Part shown: positions 43,466-52,631 of the stretch, in pieces | How positions within the stretch are numbered: the first letter of the stretch is position 1 | Layout: every line of letters begins with the position of its first letter | Source of the DNA: CAZMVY01 sp964653435 | GTDB taxonomy: Bacteria; Planctomycetota; Phycisphaerae; UBA1845; PWPN01 | Reading direction: 5' to 3' | DNA length: 64,000 nucleotides | Assembly: GCA_964653435.1 (NCBI GenBank) | Contig: CAZZFA010000010.1 | Span: forward strand, 1 to 64,000 | The notes under the pieces: model-generated | What the model saw: the letters and a program-made list of their open reading frames with translations, nothing else | Database searches by the model: none | Told to the model about the DNA's origin: nothing | Made by a program: the position numbers and the translations under genes

Positions 43466-46339
43466 TCAGGCCGTCTGCATGGCGGCGACGACGTTGTTCC
43501 TTGCCGCGCGCCTCGCCGGCAGCAGCCCCGCGATCAGGCACACGCCGACCGTCAGTCCGATCGCGCCGGCCACGAAGCCCCAGGGCAACGCGAACCGGAG
43601 CGGAAAGCCCCAGATCCGGTGTGTCAGTTCGTTCACGCCATAGGCGGCGTGAATCCCCAGCACCAGCCCCAGCGAACTGCCGATGGCTCCGAGGACAAGG
43701 GCCTCGCCGATGACGAGCCGCGCGATCTGCGAGCGGGTTGTGCCCACCGCGCGGAGCACGGCCAGTTGCCGGGTGCGGCTGGCGACGTTCGCCATCATCA
43801 GGTTGCCCACGCCGAGCGCCGCGACGAGCAGCGCCACCATCGGGACGGCCGTCATCAGGTGCGTGGCGGTTCGCAGCGTCCGGTCGATCTCCGCCTTGAG
43901 TTCCGCGACGGACTTGCGCAGTGCGTTCGGCACGCCGCAGCGCTCGGCGATCAGCGCCAGAAGCAGGTCTTCGCGGAACGCGCGGGTGCGTTCCTCCGGG
44001 CTTCGCCGGCGCCAGCTCTCGCGCGCGGCGTCGATCGCCGATCGGATGGTGCGCAGCGGCGCGAGATCCGCCGGCAACGCAGCCCAGGTCAGATCGTTCG
44101 CGCGGCTTCCGAGCCGCGACCAGGCCGCCCGGATCGTCTCCAGTTCGGCCCGTCGCTCGGGCATCCGGTCCGGCCAATCGTCGATCCAGCTCATCAGCCG
44201 GGAGGGCCTCGTGAGCGAGGGGATCTCCTTCTCGCGGAAGAACCGGGGCGGCTCTGCCGGCGGCAGGTCGAAGTTGATGAGGAAGAGGGTGATCTCGTTG
44301 TTGATGCCGAAGTAGCGTTTTGCGTCGGCCAGCGTGCCCATCACGCCGTTGACCTGGGCGGCCATGAGGTGGCTGTCGGCGTTGAAGTACGTGGCGGCGA
44401 TGTCGAGCGCCGGCGATTCGACGATGCCGGCGATCTCGAACATGTGCGAGCCGCTGCCCGCCTGAATGGGCACGCGGCTGCCCACGCGGAGGTGTCGCAG
44501 CTCGGCAAACTCCGGCGCGACCAGGATGTACCCGCCGCGTTTGAGCTTCGCCACGGCCTCCTCCTCGGATCCCTCGACGAACTCGAGGCGGGCCATTCGG
44601 AAGAACTCGTCGGGCTCTCCCGCGGCGAACCAGCCGAGGTTGCAGCGGATGTCGTTCGCCAGGGCGTACGAGGCGACGCCGGGGATGCTCGCGGCGGCGC
44701 GGCCCGCATCGAGCGGAATCGGCTGCGCGGTCCAGACGAAGGCCTCGCACATCCGCTTGGGAAAATCCCACCCGGCCGTCAGGCTTTCCGTGTGGACGAC
44801 GAGGCACACGATCAACGAGAGGCCCACCATCAGCCCGGAGCAGATGCCGGCGCCCCGCCAGGAGGCCCGTCCCACCTGATCGCTCAGCAACTGATGTCGG
44901 ATCGCCAGGACACGGGCCGTCACCCGCACAAACAGCTCACCGCCGAAGCGGATCAGAGCCGGTGCGAGCAGGGCGTATCCGCAGTAGAGCAGCATGACGC
45001 CCGCCATGGCGATCGGGGGCTTGAACCACCGGGTCGGCGGGAGTCCCCGGATCATCAGTGCATGCCCGACGATCATGGCAAGACCGAAAACCGCCGCCAG
45101 GATGTCAAGGTGCGGTCGTGTCGCGCGGGACTGGGGTTTCGTGGCCTCCAGCGGCGATACCCGCATGGCCTGCAGTGCAGGAAGGATGCCGCCCGCCAGA
45201 GCGGTGACGGCGCCGCCCGCCAGCGCCAGCCCGATTCCCCAGCGGCTCAGGGCCAGATGCCCCACGAACTGCGGCGCGATAAGAACGGTCAGGCCGGTCA
45301 GCCCGATTCCGACGGGCACACCGAGCGCCAGCCCCGCCAGACCCATCGGCACCACTTCGGCCAGTACGAGAACGGCCATCTGCGCACGGGTCATCCCGAC
45401 GCACCGCAGGAGGCCGAGTTGCCCGATCCGCTCCACCATGCCCATGCTCAGCGTGCTCAGGATGATGAAGAAGGCCGTAAAAAGAGCGACCCCGCTGATG
45501 AGCGTGAGGATGAACTCCGTCTGCGCCTGGGCGGCCTCCACCTGACGGAGCTTCGCCTCGGCAGTGGTGACCACGAAGCCCTGGTTGTACCGGTTTACCA
45601 GCATGCGGATCCGCTGGGCGGTGGCCAGAAGGGCTGGCCGGGAAGGGTCTTTCAGGATGATGTCCACCTGCGTGACGCGCGGCGGGCCGGGACGGTCGGC
45701 GAGTTTCTGAAGCTCGGGCAGCATGACAACGGCCATCGGGCGCTGAAACTGGGCGACGCGCCGGCGCTGAAGCAGCCCGACGACGCGGAAATCGAATACC
45801 GGTGAGGTCTCATCGCGTCGGAGTCGCAGCGTATCGCCGAGGCGGATCCCGTGTTCCTCCGCAAAGGCGGCCTCGAGCATCGCGACGCCGCTGTCACCTG
45901 GCCGGAGCACGCGGCCGCCGACGAGCGTTTCGCGGTAATCGCGGAAGAAGTACTCCGTCTCCGGCCGGATGCCGATCACGTCGATCAGAGGCGCGGAGAT
46001 GCCGCCCGGTTCCTCCGGGTTCGTCGTCGGAGCGCCCGGCACGGCCTCGACGCGCTCCTTGAGGCGGCCCGTGGCGTGTTCGACGTTGGGTACCTGCCGC
46101 ACGTCCTGCACGATGGACTCGAATACGGTGCCGGACTGGCCGTATGTGGACTCGACACCGAGATGGCTGCGGCCGATCCACGTCCACACCTGGTCGGCCA
46201 CGCTCTGCCGGATCGACTCGTACGCGCCCGTGACCCATACGACCACGCCCACGCCCAGTGCGATCGCGATCGTGGCCAGTGCCGTCCGGCCCGGTTTAGC
46301 CCGCCAGTTCCTGATAGCGAGTTGCCACCAGTGTCGCAT
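43466..46339 (-). CDS. FtsX/MacB-type ABC transporter permease
   Basis: 957 residues. One N-terminal membrane segment (LATIAIALGVGVVVWVTGA) is followed by an extracytoplasmic domain and further segments near residues 280-500, then a second large extracytoplasmic domain and three C-terminal segments, about ten in all. This matches the duplicated FtsX permease architecture of lipoprotein or antimicrobial-peptide exporters. MVALLVAALGVGNLMMANVASRTRQLAVLRAVGTTR is the typical cytoplasmic coupling segment. The ATG at 46339 has GAGG 7 nt upstream and lies 44 bp inside the ATPase gene, so the two are translationally coupled. The substrate is unknown; a lipid or lipoprotein is usual for the family. 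Confidence 0.9.
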   Translation of the reverse strand: MRHWWQLAIRNWRAKPGRTALATIAIALGVGVVVWVTGAYESIRQSVADQVWTWIGRSHLGVESTYGQSGTVFESIVQDVRQVPNVEHATGRLKERVEAVPGAPTTNPEEPGGISAPLIDVIGIRPETEYFFRDYRETLVGGRVLRPGDSGVAMLEAAFAEEHGIRLGDTLRLRRDETSPVFDFRVVGLLQRRRVAQFQRPMAVVMLPELQKLADRPGPPRVTQVDIILKDPSRPALLATAQRIRMLVNRYNQGFVVTTAEAKLRQVEAAQAQTEFILTLISGVALFTAFFIILSTLSMGMVERIGQLGLLRCVGMTRAQMAVLVLAEVVPMGLAGLALGVPVGIGLTGLTVLIAPQFVGHLALSRWGIGLALAGGAVTALAGGILPALQAMRVSPLEATKPQSRATRPHLDILAAVFGLAMIVGHALMIRGLPPTRWFKPPIAMAGVMLLYCGYALLAPALIRFGGELFVRVTARVLAIRHQLLSDQVGRASWRGAGICSGLMVGLSLIVCLVVHTESLTAGWDFPKRMCEAFVWTAQPIPLDAGRAAASIPGVASYALANDIRCNLGWFAAGEPDEFFRMARLEFVEGSEEEAVAKLKRGGYILVAPEFAELRHLRVGSRVPIQAGSGSHMFEIAGIVESPALDIAATYFNADSHLMAAQVNGVMGTLADAKRYFGINNEITLFLINFDLPPAEPPRFFREKEIPSLTRPSRLMSWIDDWPDRMPERRAELETIRAAWSRLGSRANDLTWAALPADLAPLRTIRSAIDAARESWRRRSPEERTRAFREDLLLALIAERCGVPNALRKSVAELKAEIDRTLRTATHLMTAVPMVALLVAALGVGNLMMANVASRTRQLAVLRAVGTTRSQIARLVIGEALVLGAIGSSLGLVLGIHAAYGVNELTHRIWGFPLRFALPWGFVAGAIGLTVGVCLIAGLLPARRAARNNVVAAMQTA

Positions 46340-47099
46340 TGCCCGCCTCGGTCGGCTCAATCTGCCCGACCAGCTCGCCGTCCTTCAGGACGAGGACGCG
46401 GTCCGCGAACGACGCGGCCGCCGCCTCATGTGTGACCATGAGCACCGTCTTGCCCAGCTCCGAGGAGAGCCTCCGAAGAAGCTCCCAGATCTCATGGGCG
46501 TGTTTCGAATCGAGGTTGCCCGTGGGCTCGTCCGCCAGCAGCAGGGCCGGATCGTTGAGCAGGCTCCGCGCGATGGCGACACGCTGTTGCTCGCCGCCCG
46601 ACATTGCCTGCGGGCGGTGCCCCGCGCGGTCCTGAAGATGGACGAGCCGGATCATCTCCTCGGTGCGCCGTTCGATCTGTTCGATGGGTACCGCGTCGAC
46701 GAGCAGGGGCAGCGAGACGTTCTCCCGGGCCGTCAGGGTGGGAAGCAGGTTGTATGCCTGAAAGATCACGCCGAGCCGTCGGCGACGAAACAGCGTGCGC
46801 TGGCGGTCGGAAAGCCGCGTGATGTCGTGCCCTTCGATGAACACGTGCCCCTCGTCCGGCAGATCGAGGCCGCCGATCAGATGCATCAGCGTGCTCTTGC
46901 CCGAGCCGCTCGCGCCCATAATGGCGATGAACTCCCCGGGCCGCGCTTCCAGGGAGACGCCGCGAAGGGCGTGAACCACGGTGGGGCCGAGGAGGTAGCG
47001 CTTGTGCAGGTTCTCGACACGCAGAATCGGTGAACCGGGAGAGCGGCCGTCGCCGTTCTGCTTGTTCGCCAGGATTTCATTCACTAGAGTACCCTGCAT
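46296..47099 (-). CDS. ABC transporter ATP-binding protein (LolD/MacB type)
   Basis: 267 residues, with Walker A GASGSGKST, Q-loop FQAYNLLPTLTARENV, signature MSGGEQQRVAIARSL, Walker B LLLADEPTGNLD and the switch His in VLMVTHE. The LPTLTxxENV and DEPTGNLDSK wording is typical of the LolD/MacB/FtsE branch that pairs with FtsX permeases. It energises the permease encoded next in the same operon (44 bp overlap). The ATG at 47099 was selected over an upstream GTG. The gene is divergent from the phosphoesterase gene with only a 24 bp gap, so any promoters must lie within the neighbouring coding sequence. Confidence 0.93.
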   Translation of the reverse strand: MQGTLVNEILANKQNGDGRSPGSPILRVENLHKRYLLGPTVVHALRGVSLEARPGEFIAIMGASGSGKSTLMHLIGGLDLPDEGHVFIEGHDITRLSDRQRTLFRRRRLGVIFQAYNLLPTLTARENVSLPLLVDAVPIEQIERRTEEMIRLVHLQDRAGHRPQAMSGGEQQRVAIARSLLNDPALLLADEPTGNLDSKHAHEIWELLRRLSSELGKTVLMVTHEAAAASFADRVLVLKDGELVGQIEPTEAGNATLVATRYQELAG

Positions 47100-47123
47100 T
47101 CGTATCCGCGACGAGGTTGGTGC

Positions 47124-47993
47124 ATGCGACTCATTGTAACCGCCGATCTTCACTACGACATCCTGCGAAGCCAGCGCCCCACGGAGCGCCTCGCCGAGGA
47201 GATCAATCGGGCCGGCGGCGACGCCCTGATCATTGTCGGCGACGCCTGCGGTCGTGACCCCGGCATTCTACGGCGGTGCTTGCATCTTTTCGATAGCTTC
47301 CCCGGGCGGGTTTTTTTCGTGGCGGGCAACCATGACATCTGGACCGGGCAGGGCGATTCGCTGGCTCGCTACGAGCGGGAGCTGGCGGCGGTGTGCGAGG
47401 AGGCCGGCGTGTGGTACCTGGATGCCCGGCCGTACGTTCAGGACGGCGTTGCCCTCGTCGGGTCGTGCGGGTGGTACGATTATTCCTTCCGCCACGAGGA
47501 ACTGGGCATCCCGATGCGGTTTTACGAGCACAAAGTGGCCCCGGGTGCGGCGGCGCGCCTTGAGGAATACGGCCGGCTGCTTGACGACCGCCACGACGTC
47601 ACCGACGCGATGCTGGAGATCACGACACGCTGGATGGACGGCGTGAATGTGCATCTGCCGATGAGCGATGGAGAGTTCACCCGGCGGCTTCGCGACCGCA
47701 TGGCCGAACACCTGCGGGCCGTGGCGGGGGAGGCGCGGCAGATCGTGGTCGCCATACACCACGTGCCGTTTGCGGAAATGGTTCACCGCAGCGGCCGACC
47801 CGACTGGGACTTCGCCAACGCGTTCATGGGCAGCCCGCTCTTCGGCGAATTGCTGCTGTCCGTGGCGGAGGTGCGGTATGTGTTCTGCGGCCACACGCAC
47901 CGGCCTCTGCGGCGGCGGATCGGGCACATCGAATGCGTGAATGTGGGGTGCACCTACCGGGCCAAGCGTTACGAGACGCTGGTGGTGGGGTAA
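47124..47993 (+). CDS. metallophosphoesterase family protein
   Basis: 289 residues with the five calcineurin-like motifs: DLHYD (start), GDACGRD, GNHDIW, IHHVPF and GHTHRP. These bind a dinuclear metal centre and hydrolyse phosphoesters. An additional segment between motifs III and IV (residues about 115-200, RFYEHKVAPGAAARLEEYGR) may set specificity. There is no signal peptide, so it is cytoplasmic. The substrate is unknown; candidates range from nucleotides to phospholipids. The ATG at 47124 has GAGG 8 nt upstream. It is divergent from the ABC transporter operon and converges on the HU-like gene. Confidence 0.88.
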   Translation: MRLIVTADLHYDILRSQRPTERLAEEINRAGGDALIIVGDACGRDPGILRRCLHLFDSFPGRVFFVAGNHDIWTGQGDSLARYERELAAVCEEAGVWYLDARPYVQDGVALVGSCGWYDYSFRHEELGIPMRFYEHKVAPGAAARLEEYGRLLDDRHDVTDAMLEITTRWMDGVNVHLPMSDGEFTRRLRDRMAEHLRAVAGEARQIVVAIHHVPFAEMVHRSGRPDWDFANAFMGSPLFGELLLSVAEVRYVFCGHTHRPLRRRIGHIECVNVGCTYRAKRYETLVVG

Positions 47994-48077
47994 AGCGGTC
48001 CCTCCGATCGGTTGGCGGCGCAACCCCTGCGTTCGCGTACCGCGCCATCGCCAAACCGGTGTGCCGTCCTGGTGCCG

Positions 48078-48434
48078 TCAGGGCTGGGGCGAGTGCGGGG
48101 CCGCCACATCGGGCTGCAGCGCGCCGGCGCGGTCCTCCTTCGGTTCAATCGGTGCATCGGGAGAATTGACCAGGGCGCGCAGGCTCCCGAACGCGTGGAA
48201 GCGGACCACGCGGCGCGGGGCGATCTGCATCAGCTCGCCGGTCCGCGGATTCCGCCCTGTGCGGGCCTTACGGACCTTGACCCGCAGGGAACCGAGTCCC
48301 GGCAGAACGAAATGCCGGTTGCGGATGAGCTCCTTGCGGGCCAGCTCAATCAGCCCCGCGTAGAAGCGATTGACGTTGGCCTTGGTCAGCCCCGCGCTAC
48401 GCATGATGCTCTCGATGAACTGGTCGTGATTCAT
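48078..48434 (-). CDS. HU/IHF-family DNA-binding protein with extended tail
   Basis: 118 residues, longer than the usual 90-95. The core has the HU pattern: an N-terminal helical dimer part, then FVLPGLGSLRVKVRKARTGRNPRTGE (DNA-binding arm, with RNPRTG in place of the usual RNPATG) and a final helix VVRFHAFGSLRALVN. The last ~25 residues (APIEPKEDRAGALQPDVAAP) are Pro/Ala-rich and probably disordered. It bends and compacts DNA. The ATG at 48434 has AAAGGA 9 nt upstream. A good promoter lies at 48574-48602. Other HU copies may exist elsewhere in the genome. Confidence 0.88.
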   Translation of the reverse strand: MNHDQFIESIMRSAGLTKANVNRFYAGLIELARKELIRNRHFVLPGLGSLRVKVRKARTGRNPRTGELMQIAPRRVVRFHAFGSLRALVNSPDAPIEPKEDRAGALQPDVAAPHSPQP

Positions 48435-48573
48435 GGCGGGTGTCCTTTCCGGGAAAGAGCATTCCACGCCGCAGCGCGGGGGCGCGCGGGCCGGATACCG
48501 CCGCCTGAGTTGAACGTCGGCTCCGCTTTCAGCGCAGTCCTCCGACGTTGCGGCTCCACAGACCGATGCGACC

Positions 48574-48602
48574 ATGATACCGTCCAGACGAGCCCGTTGC
48601 AA
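48574..48602 (-). promoter_or_regulatory. promoter for the HU-like gene
   Basis: On the minus strand TTGCAA, 17 bp spacer, TATCAT, preceded by an A/T-rich tract (cttttttc). The leader is about 130 nt. The remaining 48603-48873, up to the divergent lipoprotein gene, contains only a possible -10 (TATACA, 48855-48860). Confidence 0.55.
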
Positions 48603-48873
48603 GAAAAAAGAACAGTGTCGCGACAAGTACCTAGAAAATTATTTCATCTCCACGTTATTGAACGTATGCGAATTGCCCGCTGGTTCTCGCAAGATGTTTG
48701 CGCCCCGGGTATGGTGGCGACGGGTTGTTCGCCCGGCGGGAACAGGGTGCCGCAGCCCCGGGCGGCTGCGCGCCTTGAGGCTCGGCGCAGGCGCGGGCGG
48801 GCCTTCGTATGGAGCCGGGGCCTCGATAGTCTGCAACTTGCCGCCGAACCGATAGTATACAACGGAGTGCTGC

Positions 48874-49272
48874 ATGTGCGATTCGTCGGGACATCAGGTG
48901 GTTGCTCGTCGGCTGGCGGCTGTGCTGCTGCTGGGGGCATGCGCTGCGATCGGGTCGGCAGGTTGTGCGGACCCACGGGCGCAGGAGCCGCTCGCGCGAC
49001 ACGAGCAGTATCTCCGGGGCACTGTGCAGGTCCTTCGGGAGGACGAGGCTTCCCGTCCGGGGCGGCTGAAGGGGTCGGTGGATGCCGTGACGGCGAGGAG
49101 CAAAGAAGACCCGGATCGGTTGACGGAGGCCGTGAACGGCACAGGTGATCTCATCGAGGCCGAGAAGCGACGCTGGCAGGAACGACAGCCGGAGTATCGC
49201 CAGGCCATCGAGCAGGAGCTTCGCGGCAATCCTCAGCGGGCGGCCGACATCCTGCCGGAGATGGTTTACTGA
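48874..49272 (+). CDS. putative lipoprotein (132 aa), unknown function
   Basis: A signal sequence (RRLAAVLLLGACAAIGSAGC) ends with a lipobox-like SAGC near residue 31, so the mature protein would be lipid-anchored. The mature part is charged and mostly helical (HEQYLRGTVQVLREDEAS, LIEAEKRRWQERQPEYRQAIEQEL), possibly coiled coil. No family is recognised. GGAG lies 6 nt before the ATG. It is divergent from the HU-like gene. Confidence 0.65.
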   Translation: MCDSSGHQVVARRLAAVLLLGACAAIGSAGCADPRAQEPLARHEQYLRGTVQVLREDEASRPGRLKGSVDAVTARSKEDPDRLTEAVNGTGDLIEAEKRRWQERQPEYRQAIEQELRGNPQRAADILPEMVY

Positions 49273-49459
49273 ACAGCTTCTCGGGGTTTGTTGCGGGCGT
49301 GGATGCAGGGATTGTCCGCCGGGCCGGCGACGCCACATGCGACAATGCTCCGTTGCCTTGGCCTTCAGGAAGCGTCTGCGGATCGCCCCTGGCATCTCAC
49401 CGGAAACGCCGCGCGGCAAGTGCGTCCCGGCTTGAGCAGCCGGGCGGTCGCCGACCGAT

Positions 49460-50215
49460 TCACCGCTGGAGGCCGTCGAAGGGCGGGGGAATCTGCCAAT
49501 CGCCCAACAGCGATACGATGTCCGTCGTGCCTACCGGCCGGGGCAGTGCGAAGAGTTCGCCGTATGGGAATCCGCAGAGGGCGCCCTCGAATCCGGCCGT
49601 CGAGCGGATGTAGTGCTGGAGCCGCCTGAGCCGATCCCCGTCGAATTGTGATCGGTAGCAGGCGACGGCCTCCAGCTTCTGCTCGATCGTCTCGGAGATA
49701 TCCACGACGACGCGCGATTGCCAGTGGGGGATTTCCGCGGACGAGGGCACCGGGCGGTAGAGCAGGTGGTCGATTCGATGCGGTTCCGTGCCGCCGAAGC
49801 GATCGTTCCACTTGGTGAGTTGCGCGTAGAAGCGGGCCGCCTCGGTAAGGAGCTGCGCCTGGTAGTGGTCGGGTGAGGCGGCGGGTGTGCGGCCGGCCAT
49901 TGCGACGAGGATACGCGGGCGGTACTTCCGGAGGGCGGTTGCCAGTACGTACCGGGCCGCGGGCGTGTCCATGAGTTCGCGATTGGTCAGCGGGAGGATC
50001 TCGCACACATGAGCGCCGAGGACTCGCGCGGCGGCGGCCGCCTCGGCCCGACGGGTCTCGGACGTGCCGCGGGGAGTCGGTTCCCCGTCGGTCATGTGGA
50101 TCATACCGACGCGATAGCCGAGTTTGACAAGTCGGGCGATCGTGCCGCCGCTGCCTATTTCCAGGTCGTCGGGATGGGGGGCAGTGAAGACGATGTCAAG
50201 CTGATCTTGTGCCAT
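49460..50215 (-). CDS. PIG-L family deacetylase
   Basis: 251 residues. The zinc-binding AHPDD-type motif APHPDDLEIGSGGTIARL is at residues about 12-29, followed by GMIHMTDGEPTPRGTSETRRAEAAAAARVLG and a later HYQAQLLTEAARFYAQ with the second metal/catalytic His. Members remove N-acetyl groups from GlcNAc-containing compounds, such as bacillithiol or mycothiol precursors (BshB/MshB) or GPI and antibiotic intermediates. PDHYQAQLLTEA is typical of the BshB1-like group. No other bacillithiol genes are present, so the substrate is not certain. The ATG at 50215 has AGGAG about 6 nt upstream and a strong promoter at 50259-50287. Confidence 0.87.
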   Translation of the reverse strand: MAQDQLDIVFTAPHPDDLEIGSGGTIARLVKLGYRVGMIHMTDGEPTPRGTSETRRAEAAAAARVLGAHVCEILPLTNRELMDTPAARYVLATALRKYRPRILVAMAGRTPAASPDHYQAQLLTEAARFYAQLTKWNDRFGGTEPHRIDHLLYRPVPSSAEIPHWQSRVVVDISETIEQKLEAVACYRSQFDGDRLRRLQHYIRSTAGFEGALCGFPYGELFALPRPVGTTDIVSLLGDWQIPPPFDGLQR

Positions 50216-50258
50216 GCTCCTGGGTCCATCGGGAAGCCGTAACTCAACGTTCTGTGTG

Positions 50259-50287
50259 ACTATAGGGCAAGCTGCCCGGCCGGGCAA
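50259..50287 (-). promoter_or_regulatory. promoter for the PIG-L deacetylase gene
   Basis: On the minus strand TTGCCC, 17 bp spacer, TATAGT. Confidence 0.6.
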
Positions 50288-50336
50288 CCGACGGAGGCCC
50301 GGCGATATCCGCGGGAAAGCCGCCCGCAGATCAAGG

Positions 50337-50365
50337 TTGTCGCGTCAGTTAGCCGAGAGTATTCT
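50337..50365 (+). promoter_or_regulatory. promoter for the 82-residue lipoprotein gene
   Basis: TTGTCG, 17 bp spacer, TATTCT, about 84 bp before the ATG at 50449; divergent from the deacetylase promoter. Confidence 0.48.
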
Positions 50366-50448
50366 TATCGCGGGCGCTCGGCGTTGCGACCCGGCCGGGC
50401 GATGCGGTGGTTCATGAATGGCCCGGGCGACTTGCCGGGGAGAGTGCG

Positions 50449-50697
50449 ATGAAGCGTGGTGCAGGTATTCTCGTGTGCCTGACGGCGGTCGTGGCGGCCG
50501 CCATAGCCTGGTTTGCCGGGTGCGCGGCGCCGTATCCGAATGCGCTGCGGGACGACAGCGGCAACGAGATCCGGTTCAGCGAGATCAGCCCGATTCTGTT
50601 CAGTACCACGCTCACCGAAGATCAGAAGAAAGAGGCCCTCCGGAATCTGGGCATTACCGACGAAGAGCTGATCAACCTGCTCCTTGCGCAGACGTAA
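50449..50697 (+). CDS. small putative lipoprotein (82 aa)
   Basis: The signal sequence (GILVCLTAVVAAAIAWFAGC) has a lipobox FAGC at about residue 25. The mature part is short (CAAPYPNALRDDSGNEIRFSE...) and ends in two predicted helices (TEDQKKEALRNLGITDEELINLLLAQT). No family is known. It starts a run of three lipoprotein genes in the same direction (next at 50761 and 51311), the first two 63 bp apart and probably cotranscribed. Confidence 0.68.
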   Translation: MKRGAGILVCLTAVVAAAIAWFAGCAAPYPNALRDDSGNEIRFSEISPILFSTTLTEDQKKEALRNLGITDEELINLLLAQT

Positions 50698-50760
50698 TCG
50701 CCGATGATCGCGGCTCCGGAGCCGAGCCGCGCCGTGCTTCTTTCCGAGGAGAGGCTTCAA

Positions 50761-51177
50761 ATGACGTACCGCAAACCTTCGTCGATCGTCCTCGTTCTGC
50801 TCGCCTCCACGATGCTGGGGCTCGGCGGTTGCCTGGGCGTAGGCGGATGCGGCGATCCGGCCACGAGCGCCCTGATGAAGATCGGCACCGGGCAGATGAC
50901 GCAGCTCACCGCGGATGAGTTGCAGGCGCTGGCCCAGATGGTGTCCGCGCAGCAGGGGCTGGAGGCGCCGGAGATCCCCGATCCTCTTGCGCAGGCCGGC
51001 GTTGATATCCTCAAGGCGAACGGCATCAACACGATTGACCAGTTGCTGGCCTTCCTGGAGAACCTGCAGCGCGATCCGACGTCGGTAACGATTCCCGCGT
51101 CCGCGGTGGAGGCCTTGCCGTCGTTGATCGAGCTGTTCAACAGCTTCAACGCGGCGAACGCGCCTCCCTCTACGTGA
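50761..51177 (+). CDS. putative lipoprotein (138 aa), unknown function
   Basis: The signal sequence SSIVLVLLASTMLGLGGC ends in lipobox GLGGC. The mature part starts with a Gly/Cys-rich segment (LGVGGCGDP) and is then all-helical (TADELQALAQMVSAQQGLEAP, INTIDQLLAFLENLQ). It has the look of a small structural or regulatory envelope lipoprotein. The in-frame ATG at 50704 would add 19 residues, but the ATG at 50761 has a better Shine-Dalgarno (gaggag) and directly precedes the signal. Confidence 0.65.
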   Translation: MTYRKPSSIVLVLLASTMLGLGGCLGVGGCGDPATSALMKIGTGQMTQLTADELQALAQMVSAQQGLEAPEIPDPLAQAGVDILKANGINTIDQLLAFLENLQRDPTSVTIPASAVEALPSLIELFNSFNAANAPPST

Positions 51178-51241
51178 CCGCCGCGAGCGGGCCTCGCTCA
51201 GCGCGGGCGTCCGGGTGCCGATTCCCCTGCGAATACGGCGG

Positions 51242-51270
51242 TTGTCCCGTCTCCCGTCGCGGCGTATACT
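51242..51270 (+). promoter_or_regulatory. promoter for the substrate-binding lipoprotein gene
   Basis: TTGTCC, 17 bp spacer, TATACT, 40 bp before the ATG at 51311. Confidence 0.6.
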
Positions 51271-51310
51271 TGCTTCCCGCACGGCGCGACGCGATGGAGG
51301 AGGTACACGC

Positions 51311-52246
51311 ATGCGATGCGTTATCGGTTTTCCCCGCGGGCAGGCGTTTGGGGTGGCGTTGTTCGCGGCGCTTGCGGCGGGGTGCCAACAGGATCTCCGG
51401 CCGGTGCGTGTGGGCGTTACGCGGATCGACCTGATCGGGCCGCGGTTCCTGCCCCGGTGGGAACCCCTGCGACTTGATCTGGGCCTGTACCTCGGACCCG
51501 GGCGGTTGCTTCAGTTCGAGGTGCTTACCCCTCGACAGATTCGCGTACATCTCTCGAGCGGTCGCGAGGCATTCGCCCTGGTGAACGCGGCGGAATATGC
51601 CGAAGTCTCGCGGGGCGGTGATGCTACCGTGCTGGCGACCGCCGTGAACGCCGCGGGCAAGACCGAACGAGTGGGTCTTATCGTCACCGGGGTCGATTCA
51701 CCGATCCAAAGCCTGGCGGACCTCAAGGGGAAACGTTTCGATTTCGGGCCCAAGGACGATCCGCTGCTGGATACGGCGGCGGTCTGTGCCCTGGCGCGCG
51801 CGGGCGTGAAGCTCAGCGACATCGAGAAGGACAAGCTGCTCGGGCGATACCACCACATCGGCTCGCTGGAGGTGGCGCGGGCCGTGGTGTACAAGAACGT
51901 GCCCGCGGGAATCGTGGACGCGGCGGAATATGAGAAGTGGCCGCCCCACGGCGGCTCGTTTCTGCTGGGCACGGTCTCTCGCGATCAACTGCGGGTGTTG
52001 TACCGGACGGAGCCGGTGCCGGAGATGGCCGTGGTGGCGTCGAAGCGGGCCGACCCCGCGCTCGTGGAGAAGATCAGAAAGTACTTCCTCGACGACATCA
52101 ACAGGAAGCAGCTCGCCGTCTTGAGCTGGCTGGGCGTCAACGGCTTCGTGGCGGCTGATGCGGACCGGTATGCGCCCTTCGCGAAACAGGTGAACGAGGT
52201 GTACCCTCCCGCGTCGCAACCGGAAGAGGCGCCGGTTGAGCCCTGA
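51311..52246 (+). CDS. PhnD-like periplasmic substrate-binding lipoprotein
   Basis: 311 residues. The lipobox LAAGC is near residue 26. The mature protein resembles phosphate/phosphonate (PhnD) or sulfonate-type binding proteins: FALVNAAEYAEVSR, GLIVTGVDSPIQSLADLKGKRFDFGPKDDPLLDTAAVCALARAG, PAGIVDAAEYEKW and VVASKRADPALVEKIRKYFLDDIN. These bind oxyanions for ABC import, but no permease or ATPase gene is adjacent, so it may work with transporters encoded elsewhere or act as a sensor. The Shine-Dalgarno ggaggaggt lies 5-6 nt before the ATG, and a good promoter precedes it. Confidence 0.78.
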   Translation: MRCVIGFPRGQAFGVALFAALAAGCQQDLRPVRVGVTRIDLIGPRFLPRWEPLRLDLGLYLGPGRLLQFEVLTPRQIRVHLSSGREAFALVNAAEYAEVSRGGDATVLATAVNAAGKTERVGLIVTGVDSPIQSLADLKGKRFDFGPKDDPLLDTAAVCALARAGVKLSDIEKDKLLGRYHHIGSLEVARAVVYKNVPAGIVDAAEYEKWPPHGGSFLLGTVSRDQLRVLYRTEPVPEMAVVASKRADPALVEKIRKYFLDDINRKQLAVLSWLGVNGFVAADADRYAPFAKQVNEVYPPASQPEEAPVEP

Positions 52247-52336
52247 TCTCTGTGGGAAGCGCGCGCAGGACCGATGTTCGCGACGTGAGCATGGGGTGGC
52301 GGTCTGCGCAAGATGAGCGGATCGGGTCGCGCGGGG

Positions 52337-52537
52337 TCAGAACCCCACTGTCGCCACCGCCGTGGCGATGTTGTCGTAGCAGAACGACATCCATCCCCCT
52401 GCCTGTTGGATGGCGGCGACCGACACCAGGATGATCACTGCCAGCATGATTGCATACTCGGTGGCGGTGGGGCCGTCCGTCGAGTGCACAAACTTCGCGA
52501 GCCGTGTGCGCCGCAATCGATTCATCAGACCGGTCAT
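52337..52537 (-). CDS. Flp/Fap-type (type IVb) pilin
   Basis: 66 residues. After a short charged lead (MTGLMNRLRRTRLAKFVHS) comes TDGPTATEYAIMLAVIILVSVAAIQQAGG, the Flp pilin signature with Glu-Tyr (position +5/+6 after processing) and a hydrophobic helix. These form thin adhesive pili of the Tad system. No tad secretion genes are in the window, so it is an isolated pilin gene. GGAGGG lies 8 nt before the ATG, and a promoter lies at 52632-52660. Confidence 0.85.
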   Translation of the reverse strand: MTGLMNRLRRTRLAKFVHSTDGPTATEYAIMLAVIILVSVAAIQQAGGWMSFCYDNIATAVATVGF

Positions 52538-52631
52538 TCTCTGCCCTCCGACTGGAAGGGTCGGGCCTCGGCGTTCCCCGGCTGCCCGACGTACGGGCGC
52601 ATCCGCAACACGGGTGCATCTGCGCTTCGGG

